From positions 434,001 to 498,000 of the forward strand of contig CAVZBX010000001.1 of assembly GCA_963773655.1 (NCBI GenBank): a stretch of DNA of 64,000 nt. The letters run 5' to 3'. How positions within the stretch are numbered: the first letter of the stretch is position 1; every line of letters begins with the position of its first letter. Below the pieces are notes generated by a model. That model searched no databases and was not told the DNA's origin. It saw only the letters and a list, made by a program, of their open reading frames with translations. Positions 17,751-25,580 of this stretch are shown here, in pieces. A program made the position numbers and the translations under genes. Source of the DNA: DASSQJ01 sp963773655 (GTDB taxonomy: Bacteria; Actinomycetota; Actinomycetes; Actinomycetales; Dermatophilaceae).

Positions 17751-18155
17751 TCAGGCCAGGCGGTCGAGGTCCTGCCGGCAGCGCCCCTCCAGGTCCCCGA
17801 GCTCGGCGATCGCCGCCTCGAGGTCGCGTCGCCGCTGCTCGAGGTCGGCGCGGCGCTCGTCGATCTGGGCGAGCAGGTACTCGAGCTGGTGCCGCTTGCC
17901 GCGGGGAGCGTCGTAGAGGTCGATGATCGTGCGGATCTGCTCGAGCGGGAAGCCGAGCCGGCGCCCGCGCAGGATGAGCGCCAGCCGGGTCCGGTCGCGG
18001 CGGTGGTAGACCCGCGCGGTGCCGCGCCGCTCCGGGGTGATCAGCCCGAGGTCCTCGTAGTGCCGGATCGTGCGGTGGGTGACGCCGAACTCCTCGGCCA
18101 CCTCGGCGATCGACCACGTCCGGTCGGTGCCGGCGGGGGCGGAGTGGGTTGTCAC
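17751..18155 (-). CDS. MerR family regulator (LiuR-like)
   Basis: A 134-residue protein. The winged helix is WSIAEVAEEFGVTHRTIRHY, then EDLGLITPERRGTARVY, and the C-terminal coiled coil contains RRADLEQRRRDLEAAIAEL. There is no Cys-rich metal site. It is divergent from an acyl-CoA dehydrogenase/carboxyltransferase pair. Triple ACGT half-sites lie in between, resembling the LiuR sites I recall for branched-chain amino-acid catabolism in proteobacteria. Control of the dehydrogenase operon and itself is inferred. The GTG lies 7 nt after an AATACT hexamer. Confidence 0.85.
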   Translation of the reverse strand: MTTHSAPAGTDRTWSIAEVAEEFGVTHRTIRHYEDLGLITPERRGTARVYHRRDRTRLALILRGRRLGFPLEQIRTIIDLYDAPRGKRHQLEYLLAQIDERRADLEQRRRDLEAAIAELGDLEGRCRQDLDRLA

Positions 18156-18162
18156 GACGGGC

Positions 18163-18168
18163 AGTATT
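18163..18168 (-). promoter_or_regulatory. -10 hexamer of leaderless merR promoter
   Basis: AATACT on the minus strand, 7 nt before the merR GTG and 2 bp from the operator. Confidence 0.45.
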
Positions 18169-18170
18169 GC

Positions 18171-18192
18171 TTTACGTTTACGTCAACGTCAA
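18171..18192. promoter_or_regulatory. MerR/LiuR-type operator with three ACGT half-sites
   Basis: ACGT occurs at 18174, 18180 and 18186, a 6-bp period. This creates two overlapping palindromes of the form TTTACGT-N2-ACGTCAA (18171-18186 and 18177-18192). It lies between merR and the acyl-CoA dehydrogenase. Binding is inferred. Confidence 0.65.
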
Positions 18193-18254
18193 GAACGTGA
18201 CCACGTGCCGCGCCCGCGACCCGGGGCGGCATCCCACGACGCGAAGGGGCGCCG

Positions 18255-19449
18255 ATGTTCGAGCTGCAGCCAGGACCACGAGGACTTCCGCGCGGTGGTG
18301 CGCGAGTTCGCGACCGACGCCGTCGAGCCGCACGTCGCGAAGTGGGACCGGGACCACCACTTCCCGGCCGAGCTGGTGCCGCAGATGGGCGAGCTGGGGC
18401 TCTTCGGCCTCGTCGTGCCCGAGGCGTTCGGCGGCTCGCTCGAGCACGCCGAGGGCGGTGCCTTCACCAGCCTGTGCCTGGCCATCGAGGAGCTGGGCCG
18501 GGTGGACCAGTCCGTCGGCATCACCCTCTCGGCGGGGGTGGGCCTCGGCATCAACCCGATCCTCACCTACGGGTCCGACCCCCAGAAGGAGCGCTTCCTC
18601 CCCGACCTCGTCGCCGGGCGTGCGCTCGCGGGCTTCGGCCTGACCGAGCCCGACGCCGGCTCCGACGCCGCGGCCACCCGCACCCGGGCCGTCCTCGACG
18701 AGGCCACCGGCGAGTGGGTCGTCGACGGCTCCAAGGCCTTCATCACGAACTCCGGCACGCCGATCACCTCGGTCGTCACCGTCACCGCGCGCACCGGCAC
18801 CCGGGAGGACGGCCGGGCGGAGATCTCCGCGATCATGGTGCCGGCGGGCACGCCCGGCTTCGTCGTCGAGCCGGCCTACGACAAGCTCGGCTGGAACATC
18901 TCCGACACCCACGGGCTCTCCTTCGAGGGCTGCCGCGTGCCGCGGGACCACCTGCTCGGCGAGCGGGGTCGCGGCTTCCACCAGTTCCTCAAGACCCTCG
19001 ACGACGGCCGCATCGCGATCAGCGCCCTCGCGCTCGGCCTCATCACCCGGATGCGCGAGGAGTCCGCGGCGTACGCGGTCGGCCGCACCGCCTTCGGCCG
19101 GCCGATCGGGGCGAACCAGGGGGTCGCCTTCCCCGTCGCCGACCTCGCCGTGATGGAGGACGCCGCCCGCCTGCTCACCTACCGGGCGGCGTGGCTCAAG
19201 GACGAGCACGAGGCCGGCCGTCGCTCCTACGAGGAGGTCAAGCAGGCGGCCGCGCGCGCCAAGCTCTACACGTCCGAGGCCGCCGTCGCCGCCACCCGGA
19301 TCGCCACCCAGGTCTTCGGCGGCAACGGCTTCATGGAGGAGTACCCGGTGGCTCGCTTCTACCGGGACGCCAAGATCCTCGAGATCGGCGAGGGCACCTC
19401 CGAGGTGCAGCGGATGGTCATCGCCAAGGGCCTCGGCCTGCCCGCATGA
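18255..19449 (+). CDS. Acyl-CoA dehydrogenase (one apparent frameshift near the start)
   Basis: FAD-dependent alpha,beta-dehydrogenation of an acyl-CoA. Marks are FGLTEPDAGSDAA (flavin/substrate), VDGSKAFITNSG, RTAFGRPIGANQGVAFPVAD, FGGNGFMEEYPVARFYRD and catalytic-base Glu in IGEGTSEVQRMV. ATG 18255 (MFELQP) is one base out of frame with DHEDFRAVVREF; one extra base at about 18271-18273 explains it. The Glu position is that of short/medium-chain enzymes rather than isovaleryl-CoA dehydrogenase. It is followed after 70 nt by an acyl-CoA carboxyltransferase. The MerR operator suggests branched-chain acyl-CoA breakdown. Confidence 0.88.
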
Positions 19450-19519
19450 CCGCCTCGTGTGCCCGGGAGACCGCGATGGCAGCCACCTGAGCCCCACGCC
19501 GCCGACAAGGAGACAGGAC

Positions 19520-21109
19520 ATGACCCAGGAGTCCCGGGAGCCCCAGGAGGCGCGCGGCTCCGGCGACCCACGCGTCGCCGACGTCCGCGCCCGCCTCGAG
19601 GCGGCGCGGGCGGCCTCGGCCGCACCCACCGAGCGGGCCGCCGCGAAGCTCGAGGCCCAGGGCAAGCTCTACGTCCGCGACCGCCTGGCGCTGCTCCTCG
19701 ACGCCGGCTCGTTCGTCGAGGACGGTCGCTACGCCAACGCGCTCGCCGCGGGTCTGCCGGCCGACGGTGTCGTCACCGGACGCGGCACCGTCGACGACCG
19801 CCCGGTCGTCGTCATCGCCAACGACCCCACGGTGAAGGCGGGGTCGTGGGGTGCGCGCACGGTCGAGAAGATCGTCCGCGCCACCGAGACCGCGCTGCGC
19901 GAGGAGCTGCCGGTCTTCTGGCTCGTCGACAGCGCGGGAGCACGGATCACCGACCAGGTCGAGATGTTCCCGGGCCGCCGCGGAGCGGGTCGGATCTTCC
20001 ACAACCAGGTGGCGCTCTCGGGCAAGGTGCCGCAGATCTGCTGCCTGTTCGGCCCCTCCGCAGCCGGTGGTGCCTACATCCCGAGCTTCTGCGACGTCGT
20101 CATCATGGTCGAGGGCAACGCGTCGATGTACCTGGGCAGCCCCCGGATGGCCGAGATGGTCGTCGGCGAGAAGGTCTCGCTCGAGGAGATGGGCGGCGCC
20201 CGGATGCACTGCACCGTCTCCGGGGTCGGCGACCTGCTCGCCGGCGACGACGAGGAGGCCATCGAGCTCGCGAAGCTGTACTTCTCGTACGTGCCCGACA
20301 GCTGGCGGGCGCCGGCGCCGGGCTACCACCCCGAGGAGCCGTCCGCGCCACTGACCCGCGAGGCGGTGCCCGAGCGCGAGAGCCAGCCCTTCGACGTCCA
20401 CGACGTCATCGACGGCCTCGTCGACGACGGCAGCTTCTTCGAGATCAAGCCCCTGTTCGCCGGTGAGCTCGTCGTCGGGTTCGCGCGGATGGCGGGGGAG
20501 AGCGTCGGCATCGTCGCCAACAACTCGGCCGTGCGCGGGGGCGTGCTCTTCAGCGACTCCGCGGACAAGGCCTCGCGGTTCATCTGGCTCTGCGACGCCT
20601 TCTCCGTGCCACTCGTCTACCTCGCCGACGTCCCCGGGTTCATGATCGGCTCGGAGGTCGAGCGCGGCGGCATCATCCGGCACGGCGCGAAGATGGTCTC
20701 GGCCGTCTCCTCGGCCACCGTGCCGCAGGTGTGCGTGGTGCTGCGCAAGGCCTACGGTGCCGGGCTGTACGCGATGGGCGGGCCCGGCTTCGCGCCGGAC
20801 GCCACGATCGCGCTCCCGACCGCGCGGATCGCGGTCATGGGCCCGGAGGCCGCCGTCAACGCGGTGTACGCGAACAAGATCGCCGAGGTCGAGGCGCAGG
20901 AGGGGCCGGAGGCCCGCGACGCGTTCATCGCCGCCCGGCGCGCCGAGTACGAGGAGGACGTCGACCTCGAGCGGCTCGCCGCGGACCTCGTCATCGACCA
21001 GGTCCTCGAGGCCGACGAGCTGCGGGGCGAGCTGCTGCGCCGGCTGCGCTACGCCGCCCGGCGTGACCGGCGCTTCGCCGACAAGCGCCGCGACGTCCCA
21101 CCGGTCTGA
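19520..21109 (+). CDS. Acyl-CoA carboxylase beta (carboxyltransferase) subunit
   Basis: A 529-residue carboxyltransferase moving CO2 from biotin to an acyl-CoA. N-terminal half: LVDSAGARITDQVEMFPGRR and FGPSAAGGAYIPSF (oxyanion site). C-terminal half: PLVYLADVPGFMIGSEVE, RKAYGAGLYAM and MGPEAAVNAVY. The SAGARITD block differs from the SGGANLP typical of methylcrotonyl-CoA carboxylase, so the substrate is uncertain. It probably uses AccA3 as the biotin-bearing partner. AGGAGA lies 6-7 nt before the ATG. It is cotranscribed with the acyl-CoA dehydrogenase, likely under the MerR regulator. Confidence 0.9.
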   Translation: MTQESREPQEARGSGDPRVADVRARLEAARAASAAPTERAAAKLEAQGKLYVRDRLALLLDAGSFVEDGRYANALAAGLPADGVVTGRGTVDDRPVVVIANDPTVKAGSWGARTVEKIVRATETALREELPVFWLVDSAGARITDQVEMFPGRRGAGRIFHNQVALSGKVPQICCLFGPSAAGGAYIPSFCDVVIMVEGNASMYLGSPRMAEMVVGEKVSLEEMGGARMHCTVSGVGDLLAGDDEEAIELAKLYFSYVPDSWRAPAPGYHPEEPSAPLTREAVPERESQPFDVHDVIDGLVDDGSFFEIKPLFAGELVVGFARMAGESVGIVANNSAVRGGVLFSDSADKASRFIWLCDAFSVPLVYLADVPGFMIGSEVERGGIIRHGAKMVSAVSSATVPQVCVVLRKAYGAGLYAMGGPGFAPDATIALPTARIAVMGPEAAVNAVYANKIAEVEAQEGPEARDAFIAARRAEYEEDVDLERLAADLVIDQVLEADELRGELLRRLRYAARRDRRFADKRRDVPPV

Positions 21110-21137
21110 CCGGTCACGCTCCAGCGTCGGGGACGGG

Positions 21138-21199
21138 TCAGCGCACCCTCGGTCGCCTCTGCGCAGGCTGCACCCTGCGTGGGGCAGCGCCACCCTGCG
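21138..21199. repeat. 62-bp direct repeat, copy 1
   Basis: Starts TCAGCGCACCCTCGGTCGCC and matches 21383-21444 with one substitution over 62 bp. The copies are 245 bp apart. Confidence 0.9.
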
Positions 21200-21217
21200 G
21201 CTGGTGCAGAGCGGCGC

Positions 21218-21280
21218 ACCGGCTGGGCCGAGCGACCGGCTGGGCCGAGCACCGGCTGGGCCGAGCACCGGCTGGGCCGG
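21218..21280. repeat. 16-bp tandem repeat, about four copies
   Basis: ACCGGCTGGGCCGAGC repeated at 21218, 21235, 21251 and 21267. The last copy is truncated and one extra G follows the first. It lies between the two 62-bp repeats. Confidence 0.85.
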
Positions 21281-21382
21281 CCGGCCGCCCGGGGTGCGCG
21301 CAGGACGCCGGGCGAGCGGTCCGCGAGCGGGTCCGCGGGTGGCTCCGTAGCCCCGCGCCAGGGCCAGGCGTCGGGAACCGGC

Positions 21383-21444
21383 TCAGCGCACCCTCGGTCG
21401 CCTCTGCGCAGGCTGCACCCTGCGTGGAGCAGCGCCACCCTGCG
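21383..21444. repeat. 62-bp direct repeat, copy 2
   Basis: Second copy of 21138-21199; one G-to-A difference. Confidence 0.9.
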
Positions 21445-21572
21445 CTGAGCCGAACAGCAGCGGCCGTGGACACGGTGACGGCCGCCGGCCTCCAGCCGTC
21501 GAGTGAGCAGCACACCGCGTCCGGAGTGCGGTCGAGGCCAAGGTGCCCGGCCCGGGTCGACGGATTCCACAC

Positions 21573-21602
21573 TTGACGAATTCACGGCGGATGTCGCACT
21601 AT
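21573..21602 (+). promoter_or_regulatory. Promoter of the MFS gene (TTGACG / CACTAT)
   Basis: -35 TTGACG at 21573-21578, an 18-bp spacer and -10 CACTAT at 21597-21602, then 6 nt to ATG 21609. The local sequence is unusually AT-rich. Confidence 0.6.
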
Positions 21603-21608
21603 TTCGTC

Positions 21609-23318
21609 ATGCGTAGAAATAGCCTCGATGCCCCCGCTGCCGAGACCCAGGTGCCCGAGGGAGTGGCCGTCGACCCGCGGCGGACCCGGGCCGTGCTCGT
21701 GGTCGTCGCCCTCGCCCTGATGACCGTCGTGTCCGCGGTGAGCGGCCTCAACGTGGCCCTGCCGGACCTGGCCCGTGAGACCGGCGCCTCACAGACCCAG
21801 CTGACGTGGATCGTCGACGCCTACACCGTGGTCTTCGCCGGCCTGCTCCTCCTCGCCGGGGCCCTCGGCGACCGGTTCGGCCGGAAGCACCTGCTGACCG
21901 TCGGCCTCGTCGTCTTCGCCGCCGCCGCCCTCGCCGGGTCGCTGACCGACGACCCGACCACCCTCATCGCCGTGCGCGCCGTCATGGGGCTCGGCGCCGC
22001 GGCGATCATGCCGACGACGCTGTCGGTGATCACCACCTCGTTCCCCGCGGCGGAGCGGCCGAAGGCGATCGGGGTGTGGGTCGGCGTCGCCGGGGGAGGC
22101 GCGGTCCTGGGCCTCTTCGCCACCGGGCTGCTGCTCGAGTGGTTCGCGTGGAACTCGTTCTTCGTCCTCAACGTCGCGCTGGCCGCCCTGGCCCTCGCCG
22201 GCACGCTCGCGCTCGTGCCGAACTCGGTCGACCCCGCCGCCGACCGGCTCGACCTCGTCGGCGCCGCCCTGTCGCTCGTCGCGGTGAGCGCCGTGGTCCT
22301 CGGCATCATCGAGGGGCCGGAGCGGGGATGGGGCGACCCCCTGACCATCGGTGCCCTGACCGCCGGCGTCGCCTCCGGGGTCCTCTTCGTCCGCTGGGAG
22401 CTGCGGCACCCGCACCCGCTCCTCGACCCGCGGCTGTTCCGGCTGCGCGGCTTCTCCGCCGGCTCGCTGGCCATCACCATCCAGTTCTTCGCCAGCTTCG
22501 GCTTCTTCTTCACCGCGCTGCAGTACCTGCAGTTCGTCGCGGACCTGTCCCCGCTCATGGCGGCGGTGTGCCTCCTCCCGCTCCCCGTCGTCATGATCCC
22601 GCTGGCCCGCACCGCGCCGCGCATCGCCGCCAGGGTCGGCTACCGGCGGATCGCACCGGTCGGCCTCGGCCTCACGGCGGCGGGGCTGATCATCGTCTCC
22701 ACCGTGGGAACCGACTTCGTCTACGGCTGGTTCGCGGTCGGGCTCGTCGTCTTCGCGATGGGGATGGCGCTCGCCGGCACCCCGTCGACGACGGCGATCA
22801 CCGAGGCCCTCCCGCACCAGAAGCAGGGCGTGGCGTCGGCGGTCAACGACACCGCCCGTGAGCTCGGCAGCGCCCTCGGCATCGCCATCCTCGGCAGCGC
22901 CCTGAACCAGGCCTACCGCGACGGGATGGCGGACGCCGTCGGGTCGCTGCCCGAGCAGGCGCGGGAGGCGGCGCTGTCCTCCATCGCCTTCATCTCCTCG
23001 CCACAGATCGAGGCGGCGGGGCCCGCGGCCCGGCCGGTGGTCGAGGCGGCCCGGCAGGCGTTCGTCGACGGCGTGCACGTGGCCCTCGTCGTCGCGGCCG
23101 CCGTGGCGCTCCTCGGCGCGCTGGCCGTGCTCCTGCTCTCGCCGCGGGGCCGCGGCTCAGCCGTCGCGCCGCAGCGCGTGCCAGGGGATGCCGAGCTCGA
23201 GGGCGAGCTCGCGCAGCAGCGGGAGGGACACGCCGACGACCGTGCCGTGGTCGCCCTCGATCCCGGTGACGAAGGGACCGCCCAGGCCGTCGATGGTGAA
23301 CGCGCCGGCCACGCGTAG
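21609..23318 (+). CDS. MFS transporter, DHA2-like (14-helix drug exporter family)
   Basis: About 569 residues. Helix 1 ends VSGLNVALPDLARETGAS. Motif A-like GALGDRFGRKHLL follows helix 2; VMGLGAAAIMPTTLSVITTS and GVWVGVAGGGAVLGLFATG are typical of DHA2 exporters. Proton-driven efflux of hydrophobic cations or drugs is the family role; the substrate is unknown. The start at 21609 follows a good promoter with leaderless spacing; an in-frame ATG at 21591 is the alternative. The C-terminal 54 residues after LLLSPRGRG overlap the 3' end of maf on the other strand and look like non-family sequence. The native stop may have been lost. Confidence 0.85.
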   Translation: MRRNSLDAPAAETQVPEGVAVDPRRTRAVLVVVALALMTVVSAVSGLNVALPDLARETGASQTQLTWIVDAYTVVFAGLLLLAGALGDRFGRKHLLTVGLVVFAAAALAGSLTDDPTTLIAVRAVMGLGAAAIMPTTLSVITTSFPAAERPKAIGVWVGVAGGGAVLGLFATGLLLEWFAWNSFFVLNVALAALALAGTLALVPNSVDPAADRLDLVGAALSLVAVSAVVLGIIEGPERGWGDPLTIGALTAGVASGVLFVRWELRHPHPLLDPRLFRLRGFSAGSLAITIQFFASFGFFFTALQYLQFVADLSPLMAAVCLLPLPVVMIPLARTAPRIAARVGYRRIAPVGLGLTAAGLIIVSTVGTDFVYGWFAVGLVVFAMGMALAGTPSTTAITEALPHQKQGVASAVNDTARELGSALGIAILGSALNQAYRDGMADAVGSLPEQAREAALSSIAFISSPQIEAAGPAARPVVEAARQAFVDGVHVALVVAAAVALLGALAVLLLSPRGRGSAVAPQRVPGDAELEGELAQQREGHADDRAVVALDPGDEGTAQAVDGERAGHA

Positions 23319-23825
23319 CGGCTCCCCGGTGGCGACGTAGGCCTCCACCTCGTCGTCGGTGAGGTCAGCGAAGTGCACGACCGTCGACGCGGTGGCTCCG
23401 ACCAGGCCGGCGGTGCCGCCGTCGTCGTCGTCGCGCCGGTCGACGAGCCAGTGCCCGGTGTGCAGGGTGCCGGTGGACCCCCGCATCCGGCGCCAGCGGG
23501 CCACCGCCTCGGCGGCGTCGGCGGGCTTGCCGTGCACCTCCCCGTCGAGCTCGAGCACCGAGTCGCACCCGAGGACCAGGTCGGCGTCGGTGTCCTCCTC
23601 GGCGTCGAGGCGGCCGGCGACGTCCTCGGCCTTGGCCCGGGCGAGCAGCAGGGCCACGTCGACGGGATCCAGCGGCGCTCCGACCGCCTGCTCGGCGGCC
23701 TCGAGCGCGGCCTCCTCGTCGACCCCCGACACCCGCACGAGCGGCTCGACACCGGCGGCGCGCAGCGTGGTGAGGCGGGCTGGGGAGGCGGAGGCCAGGA
23801 GCAGGGTGACGGTGGCGTGCGGCAC
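23157..23825 (-). CDS. maf: Maf-like nucleoside triphosphate pyrophosphatase
   Basis: A 222-residue enzyme hydrolysing non-canonical or selected NTPs to NMP and PPi. LLLASASPARLTTLRAAG is the N-terminal SxxR phosphate site, LVLGCDSVLELDGEVHGKP carries the catalytic Asp, and ATGEPLRVAGAFTIDGLGG is the C-terminal motif. In mycobacteria maf sits just after accE5; here it is separated from accE by a large accessory block. The GTG is 6 nt from TAGGTT. Its 3' end overlaps the convergent MFS gene by about 160 bp. Confidence 0.93.
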   Translation of the reverse strand: MPHATVTLLLASASPARLTTLRAAGVEPLVRVSGVDEEAALEAAEQAVGAPLDPVDVALLLARAKAEDVAGRLDAEEDTDADLVLGCDSVLELDGEVHGKPADAAEAVARWRRMRGSTGTLHTGHWLVDRRDDDDGGTAGLVGATASTVVHFADLTDDEVEAYVATGEPLRVAGAFTIDGLGGPFVTGIEGDHGTVVGVSLPLLRELALELGIPWHALRRDG

Positions 23826-23831
23826 CCGCTC

Positions 23832-23837
23832 AACCTA
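23832..23837 (-). promoter_or_regulatory. -10 hexamer of leaderless maf promoter
   Basis: TAGGTT on the minus strand, 6 nt before the maf GTG. Confidence 0.5.
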
Positions 23838-23884
23838 GCCGCCGGTGTGACCTGCCCCTCGCCCGCCCGGCTCGCGAGCCCTCA

Positions 23885-23901
23885 ACTACGACGCGTAGTA
23901 T
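23885..23901 (+). promoter_or_regulatory. Promoter/operator of the pyruvate:ferredoxin oxidoreductase operon
   Basis: Perfect inverted repeat ACTACG-ACG-CGTAGT (23885-23899) whose right arm overlaps a TAGTAT -10 (23896-23901). The first gene starts about 44 nt downstream with a Shine-Dalgarno, so this is a leadered transcript. A repressor bound here would block the promoter. The regulator is unknown. Confidence 0.55.
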
Positions 23902-23944
23902 TCGGGTGGCCCCGCAGCCGTCGGGGCAGACCGGGAGAGCGCAC

Positions 23945-25576
23945 GTGGCCGGACCAGAGCGTGACCTGACCCCCCTCGCCCCCATCGGCCTCGGGCGGAC
24001 CCGCTCGGGCCCGGTGCGGCAGCAGCGCCCCGTCTACCTGGACCTGCTCCCGCCGTGCAACGCCGGCTGCCCCGCGGGCGAGAACATCCAGGCCTGGCTC
24101 GCCCTGGTCGAGGACGGGCGCGAGGAGGAGGCCTGGCGGGCGCTCACCGACGACAACCCGATGCCCGCCATCCACGGGCGGGTCTGCTACCACCCGTGCG
24201 AGTCCGTCTGCAACCGGGCCCAGCTCGACGGTGCGGTGTCGGTGCACGCCGTGGAGCGCCACCTCGGTGACCTCGCCCTCGAGCGCGGTTGGCGCTTCGA
24301 GCGGCCGACCGAGCGCACCGGCCGGCGGGTGCTCGTCGTCGGCTCCGGGCCGAGCGGGCTGTCCGCCGCCTACCACCTCGCCCGTCGCGGCCACGAGGTC
24401 GTGGTCCGTGACCACGGGGCCGAGCCCGGCGGGATGATGCGGTACGGCATCCCCGCCTACCGGTTGCCCCGCGACGTGCTCGACGCCGAGGTCGACCGGA
24501 TCCGCGACCTCGGGGTCGTCTTCGAGCAGGGCCACCGGGTCGAGGACCTCGAGGCGGAGCGGCGGGCCGGGGCCTTCGACGCCGTCTTCGTCGCGGTGGG
24601 CGCGCACCTGTCCAAGCGGGTCGACATCCCCAACGCCGACGCCGGGCGCGTCCTCGACGCCGTCACGTTCCTGCGCGGGGTCGCCTCCGGCGAACGGCAC
24701 TCGGTGCACGGCCGGGTCGCGGTGTACGGCGGCGGCAACACCGCCTTCGACGCCGCCCGCGTCGCCCGCCGGCTCGGCGCCGACGACACCGTCATCGTCT
24801 ACCGCCGCACCCGTGAGCAGATGCCCGCCCACGAGGAGGAGGCGCTGGATGCCGAGGAGGAGGGCATCCGCGTCAACTGGCTGCGCACCATCGCCTCGAT
24901 GGGCGAGGACGACCTCACCGTGGAGGTCCAGGAGCTCGACGAGCACGGTCGTCCCCACGGCACCGGCCGGTTCGAGACCCTCGAGGCCGACACCGTCATC
25001 CTCGCCCTCGGCCAGGAGAGCGACACCGCCTTCCTCCACGCGGTCCCCGGGGTCCGGTTCGACCGCGACGTCGTCGAGGTGTCGCCGACGACGCTGATGA
25101 CCGGCGCGCCCGGCGTGTTCGCCGGCGGGGACGCCGTGCCGAGCGAGCGCACCGTCACCGTCGGGGTGGGCCACGGCAAGAAGGCGGCGCGCAGCATCGA
25201 CGCCTGGCTGCACGGCCTCCCGTACGGCCCGGCGACCAAGCACGACCGGGCCGACCTCGACAAGCTCAACCTCTGGTACTTCGGCCTCCACGAGCAGCGC
25301 CGGCAGGCCGAGCTCGACCCGACGAGCCGGGTCCGCGACTTCGAGGAGGTCGTCGCCGGGCTCACGGCCGAGGAGGCCCGGTTCGAGGCGGGCCGGTGCC
25401 TGTCGTGCGGCAACTGCTTCGAGTGCGACGGCTGCCTCGGCTCCTGCCCGGAGGACGCCGTCATCAAGCTCGGGCCGGGTCTGCGGTACGAGTTCGACTA
25501 CGCGAAGTGCACGGGGTGCGGCACCTGCTACCGCCAGTGCCCGGTCCACGCCATCGAGATGGTCCCGGAGGGCTGA
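23945..25576 (+). CDS. GltD-like NAD(P)H oxidoreductase with C-terminal 2x[4Fe-4S] ferredoxin domain
   Basis: A 543-residue flavoprotein. The N-terminal Cys-rich FeS domain (CNAGCPAGENIQAW at about 38, CYHPCESVCN) is followed by FAD and NAD(P) Rossmann folds (VVGSGPSGLSAAYHLARRG at about 131, YGGGNTAFDAARVARRLGA, FAGGDAV). The C-terminus has two clusters (CLSCGNCFECDGCLGSCP at about 485, CTGCGTCYRQCP at about 522). It probably shuttles electrons between NAD(P)H and the neighbouring PFOR or a ferredoxin. GTG 23945 is chosen because GGGAGA precedes it; GTG 23906 lies too close to the -10. Only 4 nt separate it from nifJ. Confidence 0.88.
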   Translation: MAGPERDLTPLAPIGLGRTRSGPVRQQRPVYLDLLPPCNAGCPAGENIQAWLALVEDGREEEAWRALTDDNPMPAIHGRVCYHPCESVCNRAQLDGAVSVHAVERHLGDLALERGWRFERPTERTGRRVLVVGSGPSGLSAAYHLARRGHEVVVRDHGAEPGGMMRYGIPAYRLPRDVLDAEVDRIRDLGVVFEQGHRVEDLEAERRAGAFDAVFVAVGAHLSKRVDIPNADAGRVLDAVTFLRGVASGERHSVHGRVAVYGGGNTAFDAARVARRLGADDTVIVYRRTREQMPAHEEEALDAEEEGIRVNWLRTIASMGEDDLTVEVQELDEHGRPHGTGRFETLEADTVILALGQESDTAFLHAVPGVRFDRDVVEVSPTTLMTGAPGVFAGGDAVPSERTVTVGVGHGKKAARSIDAWLHGLPYGPATKHDRADLDKLNLWYFGLHEQRRQAELDPTSRVRDFEEVVAGLTAEEARFEAGRCLSCGNCFECDGCLGSCPEDAVIKLGPGLRYEFDYAKCTGCGTCYRQCPVHAIEMVPEG

Positions 25577-25580
25577 GCCG

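Larger units (their letters stand above)
21110..21608. other. 499-bp non-coding spacer rich in repeats
   Basis: No coding sequence is supported. It holds a 62-bp direct repeat, a 16-bp tandem repeat cluster and, at its right end, the promoter of the MFS gene; these are listed separately. Confidence 0.7.
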
